Positions 23,524 through 35,765 of a DNA stretch of 64,000 nt are shown piece by piece. Source of the DNA: Filosporella fistucella (taxonomy: Eukaryota > Ascomycota > Leotiomycetes > Helotiales); contig JAQJZZ010000008.1 of NCBI GenBank assembly GCA_030077755.1, positions 1,116,001 to 1,180,000 on the forward strand. The letters run 5' to 3'. Under the pieces are notes generated by a model. That model made no database searches, had not been told where the DNA came from, and saw nothing but the letters and a program-made list of their open reading frames with translations. The position numbers and the translations under genes were made by a program. Position 1 is the stretch's first letter. Each line of letters starts with the position of its first letter.

Positions 23524-24450
23524 ATGTCGAACTCCCAACTTAAATTCAGGAAAGAAACATATATTGAGGATTCTTGTGCCACAAAACTACAGACCGTTGA
23601 TATAAGGACCCCTTGTGAAATCGGAGAAAGTTTAGATGGCAAATGGATTGATTATTTGCGTTGACTTCCATTCCGGTCCACAATGTTAACTTGCTGATCA
23701 TATACTGGTAGTTATGTCCATGAAGAGCCTGGAGGGATCCCGAGGTTGACATACAGAGTTTTGTGCCCACTGTGAAAGTTCTCTGGGACTCTCCTCTTCG
23801 TACGTCTATTGCGGGTTTCGCATCCATTAATTATCGTCTCTCTCCGTATTCGTCACATCCTAGAGATCCAAGCACACCGGAAGATTATTCAAGAAATGTA
23901 TATTATTCATCACACACTACAGACGTGTCTGAAGGGTTACTTCACCTGGAGAGCAAATTCCAAATCTTCAATCGTTATGTTTTAATTGGGCATAGCGCAG
24001 GTGCGACAATTGTGTTTGAACTGCAAGATTCATATTTACAGCATGGTGATCTCGGAATCCCCCAGCCTGAATGTGTTCTAGGTGTGCCGGGATCTATGAT
24101 CTTGAAGCGTTCATAAAAAATTACAGTCACATCTACGCGTACAAGGAGATCGTAGAGAATGCATTTCCAATGAAAAGCTCATGGGACAATGCAGCTCCTT
24201 GCAAGATCGTACTCACTGGATCTTCGATATGGGAGTGGTCCAAGTGCATTCTCATATCACATTCTGAAGATGACGAGCTTGTCGAGAAAGCCCAATCGAC
24301 TCTTATGCTGGAACACGTTAGCAAAGTTGCAAATACTAAGAAAAGAGTCCACTTCATTCCTGCGACGGGCAGGCACGATCAAATTTGGCAGAGCGGGCAT
24401 TTTTAGCTTGCCTAGTTGGAAAATCTTTGGGATGTCTTCGATCAGGTTGA
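23524..24450 (+). pseudogene. Kynurenine formamidase-like pseudogene (alpha/beta hydrolase)
   Basis: The remains of a kynurenine formamidase (BNA7 family, tryptophan-to-NAD pathway) are clear. They include the N-terminal LQTVDI at about 23590, FASINYRLSPYSSHP at about 23818, the nucleophile elbow VLIGHSAGAT at about 23970, VPGIYDLEAFIKNY, HSEDDELV and the catalytic-His region GRHDQIWQSG. It is broken in several ways. The oxyanion HGGAW motif is altered and lacks one base between CAT (23719) and GCC (23727), with an in-frame TGA at 23721. A further one-base loss near 24095 shifts frame within VPGIYD. A TAG at 24404 cuts off the C-terminus. No clean splice joins the first block to the rest. The lesions are indels and substitutions, not a C-to-T pattern. 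Confidence 0.75.
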
Positions 24451-25375
24451 ATATGATATATTGGTGACAAGGGTTTGTCGAAATGCAGTCGAGGAAGGGA
24501 AGCATGACTACCTTACACTGGCTGTATTATGTCCTTCACCAGGCACATGCAAATCTCCATGTACCCTTACCAGATTTCATTCATGACTCCTGTAATCCGT
24601 GAACATTTTGGAACAACTATATGCGATCACAATCGCGCTGCCTATTCAGAAGTCTTTATTGAACCATACAATCAAACTCGGTAATTGTACGCATGACTCC
24701 TATCTTCATTAAGGATACACCCTGGAGCGTGATGGCACTTACTTGAGTTTCTACTGACGGTGGGACTGCTGGCTGAAGGAGATGAATGAAGCCTTAGATC
24801 CATGGGAGGATCTGACACTGACACTTGAGAAAGAATGCCTGGAGCTTTATCCTGCTAATTGGAAGGGGTTTTCTTCTACATCCAATTCATGGCAGCCATT
24901 TTATTGACTCACCGACACAAGTGAAGCTATCCAAGAACACCACGTACAACTCCAAAATCTGATCCAATAGCTTTCAATAATGATGGCTCGAGTCCAAAAA
25001 ATACATCGTAAAATTAATTGATTCGTTTCATGTGCCTGTTTACTATGAAAATAGTACCACTCCAAGATATGACAAATTTTTAAGTTATGTATGGTGTGTT
25101 GGCTCAGTTTGAAAAATACATGAGAATTGGTTGACCCCCACACCAAATCAGAATTGTGTGAAGCTGCAGAACCCCCACATCTCTCATTCAACGTCACCTC
25201 TTGATGAAATTCACGAATTGCAGAGATGAAGCGAACATATTATTTCAAGTATTGAGCAGCAATGATGTTTTTTCATTTCTAGCATTCTCTTGAAGCAGCA
25301 AAAACAATCTATCCACCATCCTACAGACCAAAGCGCCAAATAACACCCATTGTCACACGAACAGACACTCATCTG
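24451..25375. other. Intergenic region
   Basis: AT-rich; remnants of the pseudogene C-terminus may extend a little past 24450. No gene recognised. Confidence 0.4.
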
Positions 25376-26306
25376 TCAATCAAGCCACTGAACGATTTCC
25401 CAGCTATCTGCGCCATCTTTAATAACCAACCTCAAACGCTCAATTCTCCATTCAGTATACAGCAGCCTTGTAGCGGCTGCTGCCTTCCGATGAGCCTCTC
25501 CAACGCTTCCGATTCTTGCGTCATTCTGGTTGCGCCAGACACAAGTTGCGAGGTTTCTGTTTCGAGCATCAGCAAATTGATAGAATCTTGCTGAATCCTG
25601 GATGAAAATGTTAGAATTACCTTCCATCTGAATCAGGTGATCCAAACCAGTATCTAAACCTTGTCAGAACGGAACTCATGGTTATTACAGGTCACTCACT
25701 TCAAGAAGCCACCGGCCGCTGTTGCTTCTGCATGCGCTGCTTTATCGAGGGCTCCCAGATCTGCATATTCAGTTGTTGGGGGTATTCTAGATCTGAATAC
25801 GACGATGTAGAATGAATCTATACACCGAGTCAGTCGCCACACCGCCGCAAAATTTAAGTCGAGACGAGAAGCATGTCCAATCTCGATGGGAGACTTCCTT
25901 CCCTGAACCCAAAAAAGCTCTTCTTAACAAGACACCAAATCTTCAAGGATCACTTACCCTCTTTCCATTCATAACTTGATTCACGCGCAATCTTCTTGAC
26001 CGAATCAACAACCTCAGGCCAGTTAAAGATCTCGCCATAGTTTGCTGTTGCGTAATCCTTTCTCAGACATTTTAACTCCACAAGAGCCCTTGCGAGAATC
26101 TGATTCTTGATGTCCAGAGTGCAGAGGTCGAGCAAATGGGGGATATCTTCATATGGAGAGACGACGAGAAGGTTTCTCTTATCGATGTGGTTCCTCTGGG
26201 CCTCGGAAGCATGAATGCGGACTGGGCCTCTGCTACCTGCCACATCGGACACCGCGCTTCCGGGAAATGCTTTGGACATGAACGAAGCAGATTCTACGAC
26301 TGCCAT
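25376..26306 (-). CDS. UPF0643 family protein, function unknown
   Basis: Four exons (26306-25958, 25817-25700, 25653-25621, 25556-25376) give 226 residues. Exon 3 is only 33 nt (YWFGSPDSDG). The sequence matches the fungal UPF0643 family: DSFYIVVFRSRIPPTTEYADL, LDKAAHAEATAAGGFLKYWFG, RNLATCVWRN, HRKAAAATRLLYTEWRIERL, ending VQWLD. No catalytic motif or membrane segment is visible. The start ATG at 26306 begins MAVVESASFMSKAFPG; the frame runs further upstream only from a TTG. All introns have canonical GT-AG ends and phase is preserved throughout. The family is recognised from its conserved blocks; no function is known to me. Confidence 0.85.
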
Positions 26307-26990
26307 CTTGATTCTGCAAGGAATGAAGAAACAATGAAAGTTAAGAACAATGAATCTAATCGAAGAAAATCCCAAAATCTGAATTCTGTTTTCAAGAGGT
26401 ATTGTGTTGCAAGGTGGAGATATGGAAGAGCGGTGGGTGTGAGGAGGGGAGGAAGCAGAAGTACCTACAATGCCAAATTATCCAGTGATAAGATTAAGTT
26501 CTCGCGGAGAGGACAATAGCGGCGATGGTATCATTATTGTAATACTCTGTTGCAGCTCGTCATCCAATAGAGAAATTGCGAAATCGGGTCCACGACGCAA
26601 ATGTGGGCTTTGTTGGCGACAACAGATTGCATCAACCATAACCTTGTCTGAAGATTGCTTCGAGCATCACAAATGTCCCTTCAGTGCATGAAATCCACAG
26701 GAAGCGACTTTCGAACGCGGACGCAACATGGATGTGGAGAGGACGAAGGCCCCAACCGTGCGGCTGGTAGTGTGGAACTGACACTGACAATGGATAAAGG
26801 ATAAAGGTGCGCGGTGGGTCGTCCCGAGCACGCCGACTACTTCTTGCATCAAATCCCAGAGGAAGCAATCTCATATTGAATTTGTTGTGGGGGCTGAGAA
26901 GGATCTCAAGCCTGCTGAGAATTTGGTACCGTCGATTGAGCAGAACCGAGTTATTGTGCTGTCCAACCTGCCTCGCCGAGTTAAATTTAG

Positions 26991-26999
26991 GTACTGTAC
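26991..26999. repeat. Paired-GTAC motif (GTACTGTAC)
   Basis: Nine-base GTAC-T-GTAC element identical to those at 5974, 27427 and 29611. Confidence 0.5.
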
Positions 27000-27426
27000 C
27001 CTTTCTAGGAATGGGTGACTACCTAGTCGGTGGGAAAGAATAGTTTCGCCGATAATTGTTTGAAACTCCAGAACCACGGTGTGCAGCTTACAATTATTAC
27101 CTGAGCAAGATGCATTGGTTATGAATATGGCGCACGAGTCAATGGCGATAGAGTACATGTCGCCGGGACATCAATACCAACCCAGGGGACGGATTGCGGC
27201 CTTCCGCGAGGCTCACCGCTGTGCCGTAGGCCAGCATTATGTGAGCCAATCACCGTCGTTTGCACCGTTATCTAGCAGAAGGTGTTGCCAATCATAACCA
27301 CAGCCTTGGGATCGCCTCATTAGTGATTGAGACGCAACGAGATAATTATGACCAGGCTCCGAAATCGCTTGATACTGGTACATATGTCTCCATGATCTAT
27401 AGTGCTTTGCCTCGGATCCAAGTATT

Positions 27427-27435
27427 GTACTGTAC
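27427..27435. repeat. Paired-GTAC motif (GTACTGTAC)
   Basis: Second copy of the element in the same intergenic region, about 430 bp from the copy at 26991. Confidence 0.5.
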
Positions 27436-28177
27436 ATGACGTCGAAACCTAATGGGGTGGATGATAAACGGTGGAAATCCGACTGGACAGTTCTAACTCC
27501 CTGGCTCCAAAGTCCCTATTTGTTCACACAACCAAATCGAGTTTCCCCTCCCCTGCTTCGGATTGCAATCTTGATTTTCTTGGTGGTTCACTAATTTGGT
27601 GTAAGAGAATTTGAGAGCCATTGAGCCATCAGCCGAAAGATACTATCCGTTCTCGCCCTTGATACAATGCCGTGCATGCGAAGACAGCTTCCCGTGAATG
27701 CAGGTTTCTGTCTCAGACTAACACGTTGTAATTACTTCAACTGACTGATCCGGTGTTGTTTTGCAGGAGTCGACTCATGCATAGCCTTATTGTCATGGTA
27801 CACAATCTCGCTTCCTGAAGGCTATTAACAGAAGCCAAGTGCAGCTCGAGTTATGCTTAAAATCTCAGAACTGCCGATTTACTGGCTGCACTGTAAACGT
27901 AGCTGTTACTGAACTTTCATATTTGTTCCAGTATCAGCAAATGTCTTATTAAAAATCTCACTGGAAGAATCAGTTGAAAGTAAGACACATGGCTGCTAAC
28001 TCACGTATAGCTGGAAGCTTGCGTATGGTAACATTAACACTCGGCGAGATGCTTATACAGATAAGAGACCATAGAATAATACAATTGGCGTCGAGCTATC
28101 ATGACCATACGATATTGACCCCACGTCCCGAGCTTCGTTGATGCAGTTAGCGGAGGTGAACATTGTTCTTGGAAAGA

Positions 28178-29274
28178 TCATTCGTTATCAGTCGGTGGAT
28201 TTCTTCTTTCTCCCAGCCATACCCGCCCAGACTCGTATACTCCAAGATACAAACCACTTCCTAATCCTGTCCAAGCTGCTCGAAGTGCTCCTCCCCTAAG
28301 TAAGCCCTTGATGCCTGACTCTCTCATAATTTCTTGAGCTACTGTGAATGCTCTCTTCTTGGTGCCTCCTGTTTTACGAGCAAGTGCATCCAATGATTGC
28401 CCTCGCTTCTTGGCTTCATCTGCTACTGACTTTGCATCACTCTCTGATTTTTCTCCGGCAGCTGAAAGCATGATCCTCGTTTTCACCACGTCGACTGGAG
28501 TTGTGACAATTGCAGCAATAGAACCGGCACTCCCAGCACTAACCGCCGTGGTTAAAGCAGTTTCTATCAGGCTACCAGTATATGCTCCGGTTGTCTTTCG
28601 ATACTCCTTGATGACTTCCTTGGTATGCTCAAACATAGGAAACTGCATTGCAGTGAATGGAAGATTTCGAGCTGCTAATGCAGTGTAGCCTCTCCATAAC
28701 TGAGAAGGCCGCTGAAATTGCTTCAGTGCTTGGAGGGTGACAGATGGCTGGAAAGCCGTCATGGCTGTGGAACTAGTTTTTGTTGCAGGTCTCTGTATCA
28801 TCTGTGCATTTTGCTTGAGAACTTCGGCGGGAGTGAGAATGAAACAGGAAACAAGTTCTGCAGTAGCGGATGCTGCACTGTGGACGACTGGTTGTGGAAC
28901 GAAAGCTGCTCCTGACGGGGTAACATTGAGTTTCGAGAGTCCTGACTTGACTGCTTCATATGTTGTAAAAAATGCTCCGGCTGGGCAGGGTTAGCGTCCT
29001 ATACATGCTGTATTTTAACATAGTTTAACAAACAAGATGGTATTGTGATCAAAATCACGCTACCAACGCCTTGGTAGAGACCCCGGAACAGCAGCCTCCG
29101 ATTGATTGCATGTTTGGATGCATCATAGTATATCTTCATATAATCAGGGCTTTGGAAACGTGTTTTGAGAGTATCCAGTGGGTACACGAGTAAGTCAACC
29201 GTGAAAGCTGCAAGTGCTCCAGCCTGGGCAGAAGTGTCAGCCAGGTTCTTTTCAAAATTTTGCAACAGGGACAA
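28178..29274 (-). CDS. Mitochondrial carrier family protein, SAM-carrier (PET8)-like
   Basis: Two exons (29274-29034, 28980-28178) encode 347 residues with three mitochondrial-carrier repeats. The signature P-x-[DE]-x-x-[KR] appears as VYPLDTLKTRFQ, TPAEVLKQNAQ and TTPVDVVKTRIM. Each is followed by paired hydrophobic helices and a matrix loop. The first repeat (ALAAFTVDLLVYPLDTLKTR) resembles S-adenosylmethionine carriers of the PET8/SAMC type. The third repeat has a longer, charged matrix loop (KSVADEAKKRGQSLDALARK). Such a carrier would import SAM into mitochondria. The substrate is inferred from repeat 1 only and could differ. The intron has a GTTTGT donor and a GCTAAC branch site. Confidence 0.85.
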
Positions 29275-30146
29275 TAGCTATCACACCCGAGAACGGCTCG
29301 TTACAGCCAAACACCTACAGGATCAAACAGTAGGATCACCTAATTTGTATAAACTCGACGGGTGCCAAAAGGGCGATATTGAAGCCCAACGCTGGACACT
29401 TTTGTGTATAGCCGCATATAAGGAATCAATCACTTGGTGAGAGGAGCTTACCAGGAGAACGTCGATATGAGTATGCGACATTGAAAATCATGTTGACAGG
29501 AGTACTGGAAATATCGACAGTCTCAACGAAGGATACGGAAACATTACAGCCAACAACGTCATCATCGAATTCGGAGTTAAGATAAGATAATAAACAAGAA
29601 TTGGGGTACAGTACTGTACTGTAGGAGCAAATACGTTAAAGCAGCATTCATACTCCAGTCAGAATTGGACGTAGTGGGGGTAGGCAGGTTACAGTACCTT
29701 GACACTTTGGCCCAGATCGTGAAGTACCCCTCTAGCAACTGTTTTTCAAGAAAATCTCCTCAGTAAAGAGATCCGAAGTTTTGGTCTCAGATTCCATAAA
29801 TTTCTAGAATACTTACCTGCGAAGTTACATATTCTTTGTAGACTTACATAGGTAATTCTACGGATACAAGTCACCGTTTGCCCTGCTCCCTAGGCCGGTA
29901 GTGCCGCTTTTCGATCGCACGGCTGCCGCTGCCTTTCAACCTCGCACTCATTGATGTATCTACTGTAAGGTAGCTTGTAAATCAGCATACGTCCTTGAAA
30001 CCTCAAAAGTTCAATATCAAGTCTACAATTGCCTCTGCGTCCCCCATACTAATTCGGAAACTCTCTATTATTTACTGCTCACTCTGGCTTTCTTTTGGTC
30101 AAAGTCCTCTGGACAGGAGGCACCAAAACGTAAGCAAGAGGACATA
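29275..30146. promoter_or_regulatory. Divergent carrier / MIX23 intergenic region
   Basis: About 870 bp between divergent starts. It contains an overlapping pair of paired-GTAC motifs at 29606-29619. No gene seen. Confidence 0.4.
29606..29619. repeat. Overlapping inverted paired-GTAC motifs
   Basis: GTACAGTACTGTAC combines GTACAGTAC and its reverse complement GTACTGTAC sharing five bases, so the whole 14-mer is a perfect palindrome. Confidence 0.5.
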
Positions 30147-30768
30147 ATGGCGCAACCACCGGCTCCTCCAATTTTGACTCCACAGTTCTGTTTCTCGACT
30201 GTCGCTTTGCGAGGTATGCCTTCTTTGCCTTCGTCATACTTCTTCATATCGTAATTCAAATATAGATTTTCTGCGGATCTCTCGAGCTGCAATCGACGAC
30301 AGCATAACACAAAATCTGAATGCGCTTCTCACACCAGCATCAGCACCGTTTGATCCCGCCTCCACATCTGTTCGTACCCCACGGAATACCTCACGTCGAA
30401 TAGCATCCCATACCTGCCGAAATTTCAAAAATAAAGTGTTGTTTCCCTCATGGCAAGCTCGGTCTGACGTACTCAATTATTGTGCGTCTGTCGCCACAAG
30501 CCCTGACCCAGATGATCCAGAATCAGTGTTGCGAGAGGTAGAGAGTGAGAAGGATAGAGAGAGAGTTGTGGATGAGAGATTGGATCCTTATTCAGCACGC
30601 TTTTTCCCTCGGGAACCAAGGACAGAAAGATTGGCTTCCATCATAAGACAAGAACGAGGGGTGGAGAATATCATAAGGGCGAGGAGTTGGGGACTTGTTA
30701 CAGAACGGTGCGGAGAAGATTGGAGAGATTGGGAAGAAGCGCTGAATGAATGGCGGAAAGGCAGGTAG
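30147..30768 (+). CDS. MIX23 / caffeine-induced death protein 2 (Cid2) family
   Basis: Two exons (30147-30213, 30266-30768) give 189 residues. Family blocks are visible: LRISRAAIDDSITQNLNALL, then TCRNFKNKVLFPSWQARSDV followed by LNYC, and near the end IIRARSWGLVTERCGEDW. The Cys residues in TCR, NYC and ERC match positions of the family, which in animals includes CCDC58. MIX23 proteins reside in the mitochondrial intermembrane space and are linked to precursor import. A charged region between the blocks (EVESEKDRERVVDERL) is a probable coiled coil. It is divergent from the mitochondrial carrier gene, a suggestive but unproven pairing. Confidence 0.85.
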
Positions 30769-31417
30769 AATAGCTACAATATATTGTATATTATTGCGAG
30801 CATAGGGGTAGAACAAGTATGCCGAATGAGCAACTACCCCACACCACATCAGCTTAGGTATTTGCCTGTTACTCGCCAGGCGCTGTATAATTTCAAAGAT
30901 TCGACTCCTGGCATAAATCTTAAAACATCTAATGCGTAAAGTGCTAAAGGACAATATAATCTCTGCTAAATACTGAGAATTGATCCATGAAGCAGCATAT
31001 TTGCTAATCTTCTAAGTATGTTTGGATGAGGCACAGGTGAGGCCAGAGCGGTTATGACATTCAATCTGCTCTATGCCTCCATAAATGTTACCCATTCATG
31101 TACGATGATGCATAGGCACTCAAATTTTGAGATTTATTGTAGAGCCTGGCTAGAGTAATCCAAGCAAACATTTATCCCCAAAAACACATAGTTTCCCACA
31201 GCTACCTAGCTAGCAAATGTGATCCATTTGCCTACCCACTTACGGGGACCGGTTCACGTGATCTGTCTCCCGATAGCGATAGGCGAGGCGAGAATTCCAC
31301 ACAACAGCAAAAGTTCAGTCCGACAACCTTGAGCGGGGGTTATCACGACGCGCAACAATATCACGATTTAGGGGATTCTTCGACACTCAAAACACCAAGA
31401 CGCTTCCCTCGCCCAGC
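30769..31417. other. Intergenic region with eIF3h promoter
   Basis: About 650 bp. A TCACGTGA palindrome lies about 160 bp before the eIF3h ATG. No gene seen. Confidence 0.4.
31254..31261. promoter_or_regulatory. TCACGTGA E-box (Cbf1-like site) upstream of eIF3h
   Basis: Perfect 8-bp palindrome with a CACGTG core, the consensus for Cbf1/bHLH factors. It is common in ascomycete promoters. Function here is inferred from position. Confidence 0.35.
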
Positions 31418-32642
31418 ATGGCAGATTTATCGGGGAAAGATGTTCCTTTGAACTCGGTGCAGATTGAAGCGCTGGTAAGAAGAAAACCGTTATACGACGT
31501 TATACGAATATTTAAGTTATGCAACTGACGTGTATTGCCTTTAGGTGGTCATGAAGATAGTGAAAGCATGCGCTGCCACGTTCCCAACTACGGCGACAGG
31601 ATCTTTGGTAGGGATGGATGTCAATGGGACCCTCCAAATCACCAACTGCTTTTCATTCCCGACTGCAGATATTGCGACCTCTGATTCCCACCCAAATGAT
31701 CATATGGCTGCTTCAAATCAAGCTGCTGCTGCACCACGGTCAAAAGCCAATATTACATACCAAAATGAAATGATCAAATATCTTCGGGAGGTCAACGTGG
31801 ATGCGAACAATGTGGGATGGTACACGAGCGCAAATATGGGAAACTTTATCAACATGAGTTTGATCGAGAACCAGGTGTTTTACCAGAAGGAGCCAAATGA
31901 GAAGAGCGTGGCTTTGGTACATGATGTCAGCAGAAGTTCCCAAGGCGCTCTGAGTCTGCGAGCCTTCAGATTGTCTCCTAGCTTCATGGCCGCCTTCAAG
32001 GATCAAAAGTTCACCACAGAGAAGTATGGCAGCCACGCGGGTTTTGACTTGAGCCAATGCTGACATGTTTTTAGCATGCAAAAGACCAAGCTTACTTACA
32101 AGGATATTCTTGTCGAGCTGCCGATTATTGTCCACAACTCACACCTCCTCACATCTTTCTTGCACCAATTACCCGCTGAGCTACCCAAGAAAGAACTCGA
32201 GTTCCCTGCTAGCCTTTCCGAGCTTTCTGCCAACCCACCACAGATTCCTCTTTACCCGAACCTTGAATCCCTCGATCTCTCCATTGATCCATTCCTTGAA
32301 CGAACTTGTGATCAACTGCTGGACAGCATTGAGACACACTATACTGAATTGAACAACTTCCAATATTTCCAACGACAGCTGGCTCGTGAGCAAACGAAAG
32401 TCACAGCGTGGAAGACAAAGCGTGCTGCTGAGAATGCTACCCGTGTTGCACAAAAACTAGCGCCTTTGCCAGAGGATGAATGGGAAAGACTCTTCAAGCT
32501 CCCAACAGAGCCGAGCAGATTGGAAGGCATGTTAAATGCTCGCCAAGTGGATCAATACTCGAGACAGGTTGATGGTTTCACTGCTAGCATCACTAGCAAG
32601 ATGTTTGCAGTCAAGAGCAATTTATTGCCCGATTCGCAATAG
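31418..32642 (+). CDS. Translation initiation factor eIF3 subunit H
   Basis: Three exons (31418-31474, 31545-32023, 32075-32642) encode 367 residues. The N-terminal MPN domain begins [16 protein letters not shown] and continues [19 protein letters not shown] and [20 protein letters not shown]. It lacks a full zinc-binding JAMM set, as expected for a structural MPN protein. The C-terminal half has the eIF3h helices ([33 protein letters not shown]). The protein is a non-core subunit of eIF3, found in filamentous fungi but not in budding yeast. The second intron (GTATGG donor) gives the in-frame junction [16 protein letters not shown]. It stands about 640 bp upstream of SAHH on the same strand. 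Confidence 0.94.
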
Positions 32643-33282
32643 AGAAAGGGAGAGCATGATAAAGATTGATTTGGTGGGACAGCATGGATTTGGCGTTCAG
32701 AGGGGTCTGGTCTGGTATCTCAAAAAGAGATACAGGATCAATGATAGAGCATTTGGTTGTCCTTAGCGATCTTCCTTACCTCATCTCGACGAATTTGTAA
32801 TTTTCACCCCACCATGCTAAGATGCCACAAGTGATACCCTCTTAAGAATATGTGAAGATACATTTCTTGCCAGACAATGTAGGGCTATTGATAAACACTA
32901 ACGGATTTGCCGTAGCATACTGCTATCGCAGCTGCGATTATCTCTCTGAGTGTTCTTATACTTCGCACAGGACAGTCGACTAATGTCTTGAATGTGTGTC
33001 AAAATGGTTGCTCCTCGCAAGGGGTAAATCTGATGACCCTTGCTAGTTCGTTTAGTGCCTCGAAAACCCAACCCCTCCAAACAAAAATTCACCAACTTCT
33101 TCATTCTCATTCACTCTTCTCCACCACAATTTGAAGATTATCGTAAGTAGATGTGTTCAGTCCTCTCATCGATCAAACCTTAGAATATTAAGAAACTAAC
33201 TCCGCCTCGAGACAGTCTTCATCTGCACTATTTCCCTCGAAAAATACCCCTCACCGCAACGAAACTTTCCCACACCGCAAAG
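32643..33282. other. Intergenic region with SAHH promoter
   Basis: Contains C/T-rich leader sequence just before the SAHH start, typical of highly expressed fungal genes. No gene recognised. Confidence 0.4.
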
Positions 33283-35044
<1,762 letters not shown>

Positions 35045-35765
35045 ATATGTCTTTGGTTTTTTTGCATTTCTTTGGTGGTAAGGGTGGTTTCGAGAAGAAA
35101 CTTTCAACACGAATAATGATGGCATGACTATGGAAAAGTCCTTCAACGGCATTTACACGGCTTTCTCGGGAAAAGTTTCAACAATGGGTTTATTTTCACA
35201 GCGAATGGCGTTACTTGGCTCTTCAACCACGGTCAAGTAGAAGTCGGTCTTTTGCTTAGACAGATAGAACAGATTTGTTCTAATGAATACAAATACTGCT
35301 TTGTGCAGAACATCACACAATCGCTTCTTAGTATTACTGTGATTTCTCCATATTCTAGCCCCTTCACATTTACCCTGGACAGTGTCAAAAATCAAGAGCA
35401 GTCAGCGATCTCTGATTAAATCAGATGTTGAACTCTACGCTGGAAGCAAGGTGGTATCATTCGCAACGTCGGCCATAGCACAAACAGACGAGAACATGAA
35501 CATAACTCAAGAACACCCTCCTGACCTCCAACCACACCTTGACATTGCCATGCACCATTTCAACCCTTGAAAACCTTAACACCATCCAGATGCATGCCGC
35601 ATTCCAATCTAATACCCATTACTGCTCATTTCTTGTTCTTTCCGCTTTCTAAACTTAAATCAAGAGACCATAATGAGTCCCATATCATCGATTTCTTGCC
35701 GGGACTCCCTCCCGTTGGAGTCATATGTGACTTTGCGTTGTTCTAGGCGCCGAATCAGCGTACGT
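35045..35765. other. Convergent intergenic region
   Basis: About 720 bp between the SAHH and ATG11 3' ends. No gene recognised. Confidence 0.4.

Larger units (their letters stand above)
26307..28177. other. Long intergenic region with paired-GTAC motifs
   Basis: About 1.9 kb without a supportable gene; several short frames overlap but lack conservation or splice context. It contains GTACTGTAC at 26991 and 27427, listed separately. Confidence 0.4.

Noticed and set aside
23524..24450. Explaining the formamidase locus as an intact spliced gene
   Set aside because: I tried to place introns around the HGGAW region and the VPGIYD shift; none had acceptable splice ends and kept all conserved blocks.
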